Below are positions 51,818-60,512 of a DNA stretch of 64,000 bases, piece after piece. Numbering within the stretch: the first letter of the stretch is position 1; every line of letters starts with the position of its first letter. The DNA comes from Paraburkholderia ribeironis. GTDB lineage: Bacteria > Pseudomonadota > Gammaproteobacteria > Burkholderiales > Burkholderiaceae. The notes below the pieces were generated by a model, which made no database searches, was not told the origin of the DNA, and saw only the letters and a program-made list of their open reading frames with translations. Location: positions 17,740 through 81,739 of the forward strand of contig NZ_CYGX02000023.1 of NCBI RefSeq assembly GCF_900019265.1, written 5' to 3'. A program made the translations under genes and the position numbers.

Positions 51818-53137
51818 ATGTCCGCTCTCATGCCCCACCCAATGCCATCCGTCAGCGAATTGACCCTGAGCGGCCTGCTGCCGCACCTGGTCCGCGGCGA
51901 ATCCGGCTGGACCGCGACGTGGCGCGCGCTGACACTGCATAGCGTGTTCCAGCCGGTGCTGTCGGTGACGCATCAATGCGTAGTCGGCTACGAGGGATTG
52001 CTGCGCGCGTTCGACCCGGTCGGCCTGCCGGTCTCGCCCGATGCCCTGTTCTCGGGCACCCTGTCGGCCGTTGACGCACGCGAGCTCGATCGCATCGCGC
52101 GCTGCCTGCATGTGGCGAATTTCATGGAGCAAGGCATCAGCACCGGCTGGCTGTTTCTGAACACGCGGCCGCAGGTGTTCGAAACCGGCTGGCCGCAACG
52201 CGCGTTCATTGATGAATTGTCCGCGCACTTCGGTCTGCCGCAGGAGCGCATCGTGATCGAAGTGCTCGAGCAGCCCGCCGACGACGAATCCGCAGTCGCA
52301 AGCATGCTCGCCGCCTCGCAGCCACGCGACTTCCTGATCGCGATCGACGACTTCGGCACCGGCTTTTCGAACTTCGATCGCGTCTGGCGCTTTCGCCCCG
52401 ATATCGTCAAACTCGACCGCTCGCTAGTGGCGCGCGCCGGCAAACGCGAGGGCGACGATTCGATGATCAGCCACCTGATCGCGATGCTTCATCAGTCCGG
52501 CACGCTGGTACTCGCCGAAGGCGTCGAAACCGACGAGGAACTGATGATTCTGATGGACGCCGACGTCGATTTCGTCCAGGGTTTCTGGCTCGGCCAGCCG
52601 AAGAGTTCGGTGCAGGCGGCCTGCGCGAAGGTGCCGGCGCTGGCCGAATCGATCTGGAGCAAGTTCGCCGACTACGAACGCGCGCACGCCGGTCATCAAC
52701 GGCTGGGCTTCGAAGGTTTCGCGGACGCGGTGCTGGCCGCGGCCGAGACCTTCAAGGTCACCGGCGACCTGCGCCAGGCGGCGCAAAAAGTGTGGCACCT
52801 GTGCGAAGCGCGCCGGGTGTTCATCACCGACGGTCAAGGCGAGCAGACCCTGCCGTCGATCACAGCCGCTTCAGTACCGGCGCCGCCGTTGCGGCTCGCG
52901 CCGCTCTACACGCAGACACGCAGCAACTGGTCGCGGCGCGCCTATTTCAAGCATGCGCTCGCCGCGCCCGGACGCGTCGCGATGATGGGCCCGCATTATT
53001 CGCTCGCAGATGGTCAGGACTGCTACACCGCTGCGATCGCGTTCGAGCGGGACGGCATGCATGTGCTGTGCGTCGACTTCGTGCCGACTGTCCCCGCTGC
53101 GGATACGCGTTCCCGCGCACGCGGCGTCAGGCACTAA
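51818..53137 (+). CDS. EAL-domain c-di-GMP phosphodiesterase
   Basis: A 439-residue protein. The EAL domain (about 40-270) keeps the residues needed for cyclic-di-GMP hydrolysis: Glu59 in EGLLR, Asn115, Glu148, Asp177-Asp178 in DDFGTG, Lys198 in VKLD, Glu234 in EGVET and Gln254 in QGFWLG. The C-terminal part (about 355-430, WSRRAYFKHALAAPGRVAMM then YTAAIAFERDGMHVLCVDF) resembles the PAS/PDC-like domain C-terminal to EAL in YkuI-type proteins, a small-molecule sensor. No membrane segment. Several ATGs lie at the start (51818, 51830, 51842) and no ribosome site chooses among them. Confidence 0.92.
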   Translation: MSALMPHPMPSVSELTLSGLLPHLVRGESGWTATWRALTLHSVFQPVLSVTHQCVVGYEGLLRAFDPVGLPVSPDALFSGTLSAVDARELDRIARCLHVANFMEQGISTGWLFLNTRPQVFETGWPQRAFIDELSAHFGLPQERIVIEVLEQPADDESAVASMLAASQPRDFLIAIDDFGTGFSNFDRVWRFRPDIVKLDRSLVARAGKREGDDSMISHLIAMLHQSGTLVLAEGVETDEELMILMDADVDFVQGFWLGQPKSSVQAACAKVPALAESIWSKFADYERAHAGHQRLGFEGFADAVLAAAETFKVTGDLRQAAQKVWHLCEARRVFITDGQGEQTLPSITAASVPAPPLRLAPLYTQTRSNWSRRAYFKHALAAPGRVAMMGPHYSLADGQDCYTAAIAFERDGMHVLCVDFVPTVPAADTRSRARGVRH

Positions 53138-53160
53138 GTTTTTGGCACTTGCCCCATGCG

Positions 53161-53565
53161 CTAATCTTCCACCCGGCCGCGGCCGGCTTTGATCTCGCCG
53201 CGCCGGGCCTTGCTGTCGAGCCTGCGCAGGTTCGACGCTCGCGTCGGCCGGGTCCCGACACGCGGCTTGCGCGTGACGCTGACACTTTCGATCAGCTCGT
53301 CGAGCCGCGCCAACGCGGCCGCGCGGTTCATCTCCTGGGTCCGATGCTCCTGCGCCTTGATGATCACCACGCCGTCGCGCGTGAGCCGATGATCGGACAG
53401 TGCGAGCAGACGCAACTTCAGCACGTCCGGCAGCGACGACGCACGCACGTCGAAACGCAGATGAATCGCGCTCGACACCTTGTTGACGTTCTGACCGCCC
53501 GCCCCTTGCGCACGCACGGCGGTCAATTCGATTTCGTTCGACGGGATCGGATAGCGGGATGTCAT
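53161..53565 (-). CDS. arfB: Alternative ribosome-rescue factor ArfB
   Basis: A 134-residue release-factor-like protein with the GGQ motif (Gly23-Gly24-Gln25 in [13 protein letters not shown]) and a basic C-terminal tail ([14 protein letters not shown]) that would enter the empty mRNA channel. It hydrolyses peptidyl-tRNA on ribosomes stalled at the end of broken mRNA. The N-terminal layout ([20 protein letters not shown]) is that of ArfB/YaeJ. Monocistronic. Confidence 0.95.
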   Translation of the reverse strand: MTSRYPIPSNEIELTAVRAQGAGGQNVNKVSSAIHLRFDVRASSLPDVLKLRLLALSDHRLTRDGVVIIKAQEHRTQEMNRAAALARLDELIESVSVTRKPRVGTRPTRASNLRRLDSKARRGEIKAGRGRVED

Positions 53566-53737
53566 GAGGCTGGATTGGGCTGGGAGACGTTAGTGTACAC
53601 AGCGATGTGCGCCGCGCGCAGCCGGTCACCGAGCCCGCACCGACGGCTATCGGCCGCGACGGTCCATGCGAAAAACCATTTGCATCCGGCCCGCCAGTTC
53701 GTCGATACTGCGTTTTTCGCTTACAGCGTAAATTAAG

Positions 53738-54379
53738 ATGAAGCTGCGTCCCGGATTCGTGGTCGAACTGGCCGTCAACTTTTTGCTGCCGTGGCTTGCC
53801 TATCGGCTCGCGCTGCCACATCTGGGCGAGACCGGCGCGTTGATCGCGTCAGCCGTGCCGCCGATCGTCTGGAGTCTGATCGAACTGGCGCGCTTTCGCC
53901 GCGTCGACGCGCTCAGCGTGATGGTGGTGGCCGGCATCGTGCTGTCGGTTGCGGCGATGGCATTGGGGGGCAGCCCCCGTATGTTGCTGTTGCGCGAGTC
54001 GCTCGTGTCCGGCGCGGTCGGCGTGGTGTTTCTGCTGTCGCTGCCGATGCGCCGTCCGCTGATCTTCTACCTCGCACGCGCCACCGTTGCACGTGAAATG
54101 GCTGGCGGCGCCGCGCACTTCGAAACGCTGTGGCGCGAGCGGCCAAGCCTCGCGATCGCGATGCGAAAGATGACGCTGGTGTGGGGCGCAGGCCTCACCG
54201 GCGAAACCGCGCTGCGTGCCTGGATGGCGCTCACGTGGCCGATCGAGCGCTTCCTGGTCGTCTCGCCGTTCGTCGGCTATGGCATCTACGGCGGCCTCGC
54301 GCTGTGGACGCTGTGGTATCGGAAGACGCTGCGCAATCGCGCCGACGCACGCACGCAGCCGGACGGAATCGCCAGCTGA
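53738..54379 (+). CDS. VC0807-type multi-pass membrane protein
   Basis: A 213-residue protein with five or six membrane segments (for example FVVELAVNFLLPWLAYRLAL, ALIASAVPPIVWSLIELA, ALSVMVVAGIVLSVAAMALG). The pattern fits the VC0807 family of uncharacterised inner-membrane proteins (often annotated DUF3159-like). No transport motif is visible. No clear ribosome site; the ATG is preceded by an AT-rich stretch. Function unknown. Confidence 0.7.
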   Translation: MKLRPGFVVELAVNFLLPWLAYRLALPHLGETGALIASAVPPIVWSLIELARFRRVDALSVMVVAGIVLSVAAMALGGSPRMLLLRESLVSGAVGVVFLLSLPMRRPLIFYLARATVAREMAGGAAHFETLWRERPSLAIAMRKMTLVWGAGLTGETALRAWMALTWPIERFLVVSPFVGYGIYGGLALWTLWYRKTLRNRADARTQPDGIAS

Positions 54380-54416
54380 GCGGACCTGCGCAACGGCGTG
54401 CGCTGCCCGCATCACG

Positions 54417-54482
54417 CCATTACCTGGCGATTAACCTGCGATTAACCTGCGATTAACCTGCGATTACCCAGAGATTACCCAG
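54417..54482. repeat. 11-bp tandem repeat, six units, over the recD stop
   Basis: Units of 11 bp (CGATTAACCTG at 54428, 54439 and 54450; variants at 54417, 54461 and 54472) run head to tail. The recD stop codon (54475-54477) is inside the last unit, so the array is partly coding. Confidence 0.9.
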
Positions 54483-56805
54483 CGCGGCGCCACGCCTCTC
54501 CAATCCGGGCGGCCAGCCCCGAGTCACGCTGTGTCGGCGTCGCGATGGCCTGCGCCAGCACGGCGCGCGCACCGATCACCTCCACCCGCTCACGCGCACG
54601 GGTGATCGCCGTGTACACGAGTTCGCGCGACAACACCCGGCTGAACACCGACGGCAGCATCAACACCGCGTGCTCGAATTCCGAGCCTTGCGACTTGTGA
54701 ACGGTCAGCGCGAACGCCGTGTCGTGCGGCGGCAGCGCCGCCGGCGATACCGCCCGTAGACTGCCATCGCCGGTGCGGAAGTACACGCGCAATGCGCCGC
54801 CTGCACCCGGCAGCGCAATACCGATATCGCCGTTGAAAAGACCGAGCGCATAGTCGTTGCGCGTCACCATCACCGGACGCCCCGCGAACCATTGCGCGCC
54901 GACCGCCAATGTCACACCCGCGGCGCGTCGCACCTGGGCCGCCATCGCGACGTTCACCTGATCGACACCGCGCGGCCCGGAGCGAGTCGCGCACAGAATG
55001 CGGAAACGGTTCAACGCATCGAAGAGCGGCAGCGGATCTGGCGTGTCGGTGGCAAGCGCTGCAGCGAGCGCATCGGCGTAGGGTGCGAAGCCGGTCGCGA
55101 GCCGCGCGACGGTGCGCTCGGTGAGCGTCGCGTGCATGTCTTCGTACAGTGCCGCGGCGCAGGCTTCGGCAGGGTCGACCTGCAGCACCTCGAGCGCCGC
55201 ACCGGCCGAGCCGTTGCGGATCGCGAGCGACAAGCGGCCGATTGGCGATTCGAGGCCGAACCGATAGTTGCGCTCGAGCCAGACGACACAGTCGGCGAGC
55301 GGACTCTGAGCGATCGGCGCCGGCGTCGCCGGATAAGACGCCGGCGCGGATGCAGCCGGTGCGTGCCTGTCCCCTGCCGGCGCGAGGCTGTCAAAGAGAT
55401 CGGCTACAGGTGGTGTTGGATCAAAGGGATCTGGCTGATCGGCATGCGCGAACAGATCGTCAGCCGGCGCGTCGAGATCGGCCGGCGCAGCGGGCGGTGC
55501 GAAATCATCGGCCCGCGCTTCGCCAGCCGCGTCTGCTTCGTCTGCTTCGCCCGCCGCGTCTGCTTCGTCGGCCGCGCCGACTTCATCGGCTTCATCGCGC
55601 GACACGTCCGGCAAGGCGCGCGCAAGCCGTGCCGCTTCGATGCCGAGCGCGTCGGCAATCCGTTGCAGCCCGCCGCGCGTGAAGGCCGGCTGCGCGCTGA
55701 GTTCGGCGAACACCGCGCCGGCTTCGACGGCGGCAAGCTGATCCTTGTCGCCAAGCATCACGAGACGGGTCCGCGGTGCAATCGCGTCGAGCAGGTGCGC
55801 GGCCATCGCGACGTCGATCATCGACGCCTCGTCGATCACGACGACGTCGTACGGCAGCGGATTGTCGCGATGGTGGCGGAAACGTCCGCCTGGCCCAGCG
55901 CCGAGCAGACGATGCAAGGTGTACGAAGTCTGCGGCAAACGCGCGGCGAGCTCGGGCGGCAGATCCCCGGCACGGGAGAGCAAGGCTTCCTGCATCCGCT
56001 GCGCGGCCTTGCCGGTGGGCGCCGCCAGCACAATCCGCAGATCGGCGCGGGCATCGAGCAGGCAAGCCAGCACGCCGACCACGGTCGTGGTCTTGCCGGT
56101 GCCCGGCCCACCGCTGACGATCGTCAGTCGTCCTGACAAAGCCATGACCGCGGCGACGCGTTGCCAGTCGACTTCGTCGTCTTTCGGTAGGCCAAAATAG
56201 CGCAGTAGACGCGCGCGCAAGCTGCGTGCGTCGGCGTCGGCGGCGGCGTTGACGTTGACGTCGACGTTGGCGTTGAAGTTGGCGTCAGTGCCGATTTCGC
56301 ACTGCGCGGCAACAGCATCGCCGCCTGCGCGGACGGCACGCTCACGCTCCTGCGCGTCCCGCGTCCGCCCGTCGCCGCCACTCGCATGCGCGACCAGCGA
56401 GCGCGCGAGGCGCCGCTCATAGTCGTAGTAGCGCGCCAGATACAGCCGCCCTGCCGCGTCGATCACCAACGGCCGCAACGCGGCTGCGCTTTGCGCACCA
56501 TCGCTGGCCATGCCGCTTGCAAGCAACGCCGCGCGCACCTCGGCGCGCGACGCCTCGAACCGTCGCGCCAGCGCCGTGAGCGGCACGCAAACATGGCCTT
56601 CAGCGATCGCGCGACTCGCGGCAAACGCGCCACGCGCCGCCCACTTCACCGCGTCGGCCGACGCACCACCGCGTCGTGCCAGCATACCGATGCGGCGCGC
56701 AAACCCTTCGGCGAGCGCGAGGCTGAAATCGGCCGGCGCGGGCAGACTCACGCCGATGTCGTCGAGCTCGGGCGGTGTCAACCCGCTCTGTGCGAACGTG
56801 CTCAT
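54475..56805 (-). CDS. recD: Exodeoxyribonuclease V alpha subunit RecD
   Basis: A 776-residue RecD, longer than the 608 of E. coli. The Walker A motif is SGGPGTGKTTT (about 233-243) and Walker B VVIDEASMID; the C-terminus has LTVHKSQGSEFEHAVLMLPS and LVYTAITRAREREVE-like helicase motifs. It is the fast 5'-3' helicase of RecBCD. The extra length is mostly a low-complexity Asp/Ala/Pro insert (about residues 400-495) after the motor motifs, plus an Asn/Val/Asp-rich repeat (NANFNANVDVNVN) near 175. The start overlaps the recB stop by 4 bp, with GGAGG before the ATG. Confidence 0.96.
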   Translation of the reverse strand: MSTFAQSGLTPPELDDIGVSLPAPADFSLALAEGFARRIGMLARRGGASADAVKWAARGAFAASRAIAEGHVCVPLTALARRFEASRAEVRAALLASGMASDGAQSAAALRPLVIDAAGRLYLARYYDYERRLARSLVAHASGGDGRTRDAQERERAVRAGGDAVAAQCEIGTDANFNANVDVNVNAAADADARSLRARLLRYFGLPKDDEVDWQRVAAVMALSGRLTIVSGGPGTGKTTTVVGVLACLLDARADLRIVLAAPTGKAAQRMQEALLSRAGDLPPELAARLPQTSYTLHRLLGAGPGGRFRHHRDNPLPYDVVVIDEASMIDVAMAAHLLDAIAPRTRLVMLGDKDQLAAVEAGAVFAELSAQPAFTRGGLQRIADALGIEAARLARALPDVSRDEADEVGAADEADAAGEADEADAAGEARADDFAPPAAPADLDAPADDLFAHADQPDPFDPTPPVADLFDSLAPAGDRHAPAASAPASYPATPAPIAQSPLADCVVWLERNYRFGLESPIGRLSLAIRNGSAGAALEVLQVDPAEACAAALYEDMHATLTERTVARLATGFAPYADALAAALATDTPDPLPLFDALNRFRILCATRSGPRGVDQVNVAMAAQVRRAAGVTLAVGAQWFAGRPVMVTRNDYALGLFNGDIGIALPGAGGALRVYFRTGDGSLRAVSPAALPPHDTAFALTVHKSQGSEFEHAVLMLPSVFSRVLSRELVYTAITRARERVEVIGARAVLAQAIATPTQRDSGLAARIGEAWRRAG
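55517..55570. repeat. 27-bp tandem duplication in recD
   Basis: Two consecutive 27-bp units (55517-55543, 55544-55570) on the minus strand encode DEADAAGEA twice inside the RecD insert. Confidence 0.85.
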
Positions 56806-59800
56806 GCGCCACCTCCAATCATCGCCGCGTCGAGCAGCGCCACCAGTTCGAAGGCAGGGCGCCGCATGTGCACGCCAGCGGGACCATCGGCATCGCGCCA
56901 ATGCGGACGCACGCCGCGCACGAACAGATACAGATATCCGCCGATGTGCGTGTCGTACGAATAATCGCGCAGCCGCGTTTTCAGATAGCGATGCAGCGCG
57001 ACCGTATAGAGCAGCGCCTGCAGATGATAGGCGTGGCTCGCCATCGCCGCTTCGAGCGGCGCCGCAGCGTAGTCGGCGGCGGTATCGCCGAGATGGTTCG
57101 ACTTCCAGTCGACGATCCAGAAGCGTCCGTCGTGCTCGACGATCATGTCGATAAATCCTTTCACGAAACCGCGCAACACGCCGGGCTCCAGCGCGACATC
57201 GGGATAGCCGTGTTCGATCAGTAGCTCGCGCAACGCGGGGAAATCGAGCGACGGCGCAGCGAACAGAAACTCGAGTTCGTTCAGGCGCCGACGCGGATTG
57301 AGCGTCGCGAGCGCCATGCCCGGCACGAGTTCGGTGGCGACGACGTCGGCGAGCAGGCCCTGCATCATCGCCGGCAGGCGGGCCGCGAGTTCGGGCACGG
57401 CCGGCGCCGGCCGCTCGCGCAGCGCGCCACGAATCGCATCGGGCCACGTGTGCGCATCGGTGAAGTCCGCAAGTTCGAACATGCGATGCAGACAGTCGCC
57501 GGCCGCCGCGCCACGCGGAAACGCGAGGATGTCGTCGCTGGCAAGGGACGGTGGCTGCGGCGCGGGTGCTGGCGCGAAGGCGGGCACGGCGGCGAGCGCG
57601 TCGGCGATCTCATCGTGATCCGGCCGCACGTCTTCCAGCGGTGTGGGCGCCGCGTCGGCCTTGCCGCCCGCCGCGATGAGTCCGCTGAAACTCGCCATGC
57701 GCCACTGATCGCGCAGCGCCCGGCGATTGGCCCGCGCCTGCCTGAATGCGCCTTGGTCCTGAAGACTTTCAAGCGGCGTGCGGCGCGTCACCTGCGGCAG
57801 CGCCTGCAACGTGATCGGGCCGCCGGCGAGCGCCTGCCAGCGCGTGATCAACGTGGCTTCATCGGGCGGCTCGGCGAGCCACTCGTCGAAGCGGTGACCG
57901 CTGCCGCCGACCAGCCAGTTCAGCACGCTGCGGCGCGCTTCTCTCGTCGAGCGCGACGACAGATAGGTACCCGCAACCAGATAGCAGCGATACACCGCGC
58001 GTGTGAGCGCCACATAGACAAGCCGTGCCCGCTCCGCCGCCTGTTCGCGCGCCGCGTAACGCGACGCGCGCTCGGCCTCCTCGTCGTCGCAACCGTAGTG
58101 GAGCACGGCCTCGCCGGCTTCGTCGTGGTACTCGCGCGCATCGGGCAAGCCGGAGGACGGCGGTTCGCGCAGCGCGCCGTCGTTCAGGAACGGACAGAAC
58201 ACCACTGCATATTCGAGCCCCTTCGACTTATGGACGGTGACGATCTGCACGAGGTTGCGGTCCGACTCGAGTCGCAGCTGCGCGTCCTCGCCGCCGCCCT
58301 GTTCGCGTTGCGCGGCGAGCCAGCGCAAGGTCGGCGCGATGCCCGGCTGCGTGGCGGCACGCGCCTGCACGAGTTCGGCCAGATGATTCACGTTGGTCAA
58401 GCGGCGCTCGCCGTCCGCCCCGGCGACCAGCCGTTGCGCGACGCGCAGCTCACGCATCAGCGTGCGCCACATCACCGCGAAGCCGCGCTCGTGCCATAGC
58501 GTCCGGTAGCGCGAAAAGCGTTCGACCCAGCCCATCGCGTCGGCCACGTGCGCGGGGTCGTCGGCGGCTGGGGGCGCGTCGGCGATCTGCTCGAGACGCC
58601 ATAGCGCGGCGGCGTCGAGACCTAGCCAGTCGGTCGCCAGCGCGGCGCGCAGCCGACGCAGATCGCCTGGCGTATCGACCGCGGCCAGCACGCGTTCGAT
58701 CTGCTCGGCGTCGAGCGTCGCGAACACCGACGCCTGCGCCAGCTCCACGCTGCCGACGCCCCACGCCGCCAGCACACGTTTGATCAGACTGCCCTGCTTG
58801 TGCGTTTGCACCAGCACGGCGATGTTGCCGGGCGCGAGCGGCGTGTCGCCGATCGTCACCGAGCCGTCGCGTGCGCCGCGCAGCAGCCGCACGATCTCGG
58901 CGGCACAGGCTTCGCTCGCTGCGCGCTGGGCTTCGCGCTTGGGCAACGCGGCGTCACCTTGCGGCAAGCTCCAGATGCGGAAATCGCCAGCGTTCGTGGC
59001 CTGCGCGGCCGGATCGGCGAACGGCGGCCGACGCCGCTCGCCCGCGCGCACCGGCTGATAGTCGAGCCCTTCGAGCACGAATGCCCGCGGATTGGCTTCG
59101 AACAGCCGGTTGCAAGCGTTGACGATCGGCGCGGTCGAACGCTGATTGACCGCCAGCGTATAGCGCGCGGATGCCGCCGCCCGCGCCGCCAGATAGGTAT
59201 GCAGATCCGCCGCGCGAAAACTGTAGATGGCCTGCTTCGGATCGCCGACCAGAAACAGCGGCCCGGCCGGCGCGAAGATACGGCTGAAGATCGCGAACTG
59301 CAACGGATCGGTGTCCTGAAATTCGTCGATCAATGCAGCGGGATAACGTGTGCGCAACGCATCGGCGAGCCACGGATGAGCAGCCAGCGCGCGATACAGG
59401 TTCGACAGCAGGTCGTCGAACGACACCACGCGGCGGGTGCGCTTGCGTGCCACGAGTTCGGCGGGCGCGTAGTCGAGCCACGTCTGCACGAGTTCGAGCC
59501 AGCGCGCGCGCTGCGCGGCCTCGGCCGCGACCACGGCGGCCGCGAGTGCTTCGGCGTGGTCGAAGAACGGATGCGCGGGCGGCTCGAACTTGACCTTGGT
59601 GGCCTTCTTCAACGCCGACGCCGTCAGCTTCAACGCGGCGCGCGGCGGTGGCGCATGCCAGTCGCCCTGCGCGAAGTAATCGGTCCATGCGGCGAGCGCT
59701 GCGCTCACATGATCGGGCTTATGCGTGGTCTTGCTCAGCCGCTCCTGCGCCTCGCCCAGCAAACTGACGATCGCGTCGCGCTGCGCATGCCAGAGCGCCC

Positions 59801-60512
59801 TGGCGGCATCGAAGTCGGCCTGCGGGTCAGCGCCGCCACTTGCATCGACCGTACCCCAGCGCAACTGCGCCAAGGGTTTCTTCAGACGCCGCGCGAGCTG
59901 TTCGTCGAGTGAAGCGGGACCTGCGCGTTTGGCCACCAGCCACGCGGCAAAAGCGGGATGCGCATGAGCCACCGGCTCGATCTGCTCGCGCCAGAAATCG
60001 GCGGCCATTTCGAAGCGCAACGCGGCGGCGTCGGCTTCCATCTCGAACGCGAACGGCATTGCGGCGGCGAACGGCGCCTCCTGCAACGCGCGCTGACAGA
60101 ACGCGTGGATCGTGTGAATCGCCGCCTGATCGAACGTGCGCAGCGCGCGGCGCACTACCTTCAGCGCCGCCTCGCGCTCGATGCCGCGTTGCGGCGCCAG
60201 GGTCGTTTCAAAGAGACGCTGGATGAACGGATCGCCGCCGTCGTCGTCCATCTCGATCGCGCGATGCAGCTCCGCGAGACGGCCGCGAATGCGCTCGTGC
60301 AATTCCGCGGTCGCCGCCTTCGTGAACGTGACGACCAGAATCTGATCCGCGTTCAGGTTCTTCTCGAGCAGCAGCCGCACATACAGCGCGCAGATGTTCC
60401 ACGTCTTGCCAGTCCCCGCCGATGCCTCGATCTGGTTGACGCCGTCGAGCGAACAGCCGAACACGTCGAGTTCCGCGGCGGCCAGCGCTTCGTGCTGCAT
60501 GGCGCCGCTCAT
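56802..60512 (-). CDS. recB: Exodeoxyribonuclease V beta subunit RecB
   Basis: A 1236-residue RecB. The UvrD-type helicase opens with Walker A ASAGTGKTW (about 30-38) and has VDEFQDTDP-like IDEFQDTDPLQF; the nuclease domain at the C-terminus has IDMIVEHDGRFWIVDWKSN (about 1115-1140), the D...DxK catalytic signature. It degrades or processes double-strand ends and loads RecA at Chi. It overlaps recC and recD by 4 bp at each end, so the three are translated together. Confidence 0.97.
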   Translation of the reverse strand: MSGAMQHEALAAAELDVFGCSLDGVNQIEASAGTGKTWNICALYVRLLLEKNLNADQILVVTFTKAATAELHERIRGRLAELHRAIEMDDDGGDPFIQRLFETTLAPQRGIEREAALKVVRRALRTFDQAAIHTIHAFCQRALQEAPFAAAMPFAFEMEADAAALRFEMAADFWREQIEPVAHAHPAFAAWLVAKRAGPASLDEQLARRLKKPLAQLRWGTVDASGGADPQADFDAARALWHAQRDAIVSLLGEAQERLSKTTHKPDHVSAALAAWTDYFAQGDWHAPPPRAALKLTASALKKATKVKFEPPAHPFFDHAEALAAAVVAAEAAQRARWLELVQTWLDYAPAELVARKRTRRVVSFDDLLSNLYRALAAHPWLADALRTRYPAALIDEFQDTDPLQFAIFSRIFAPAGPLFLVGDPKQAIYSFRAADLHTYLAARAAASARYTLAVNQRSTAPIVNACNRLFEANPRAFVLEGLDYQPVRAGERRRPPFADPAAQATNAGDFRIWSLPQGDAALPKREAQRAASEACAAEIVRLLRGARDGSVTIGDTPLAPGNIAVLVQTHKQGSLIKRVLAAWGVGSVELAQASVFATLDAEQIERVLAAVDTPGDLRRLRAALATDWLGLDAAALWRLEQIADAPPAADDPAHVADAMGWVERFSRYRTLWHERGFAVMWRTLMRELRVAQRLVAGADGERRLTNVNHLAELVQARAATQPGIAPTLRWLAAQREQGGGEDAQLRLESDRNLVQIVTVHKSKGLEYAVVFCPFLNDGALREPPSSGLPDAREYHDEAGEAVLHYGCDDEEAERASRYAAREQAAERARLVYVALTRAVYRCYLVAGTYLSSRSTREARRSVLNWLVGGSGHRFDEWLAEPPDEATLITRWQALAGGPITLQALPQVTRRTPLESLQDQGAFRQARANRRALRDQWRMASFSGLIAAGGKADAAPTPLEDVRPDHDEIADALAAVPAFAPAPAPQPPSLASDDILAFPRGAAAGDCLHRMFELADFTDAHTWPDAIRGALRERPAPAVPELAARLPAMMQGLLADVVATELVPGMALATLNPRRRLNELEFLFAAPSLDFPALRELLIEHGYPDVALEPGVLRGFVKGFIDMIVEHDGRFWIVDWKSNHLGDTAADYAAAPLEAAMASHAYHLQALLYTVALHRYLKTRLRDYSYDTHIGGYLYLFVRGVRPHWRDADGPAGVHMRRPAFELVALLDAAMIGGGA

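Noticed and set aside
54475..57447. 990-codon extension of recD
   Set aside because: The first ~214 codons lie out of frame within recB; the 4-bp overlap and GGAGG place the start at 56805.
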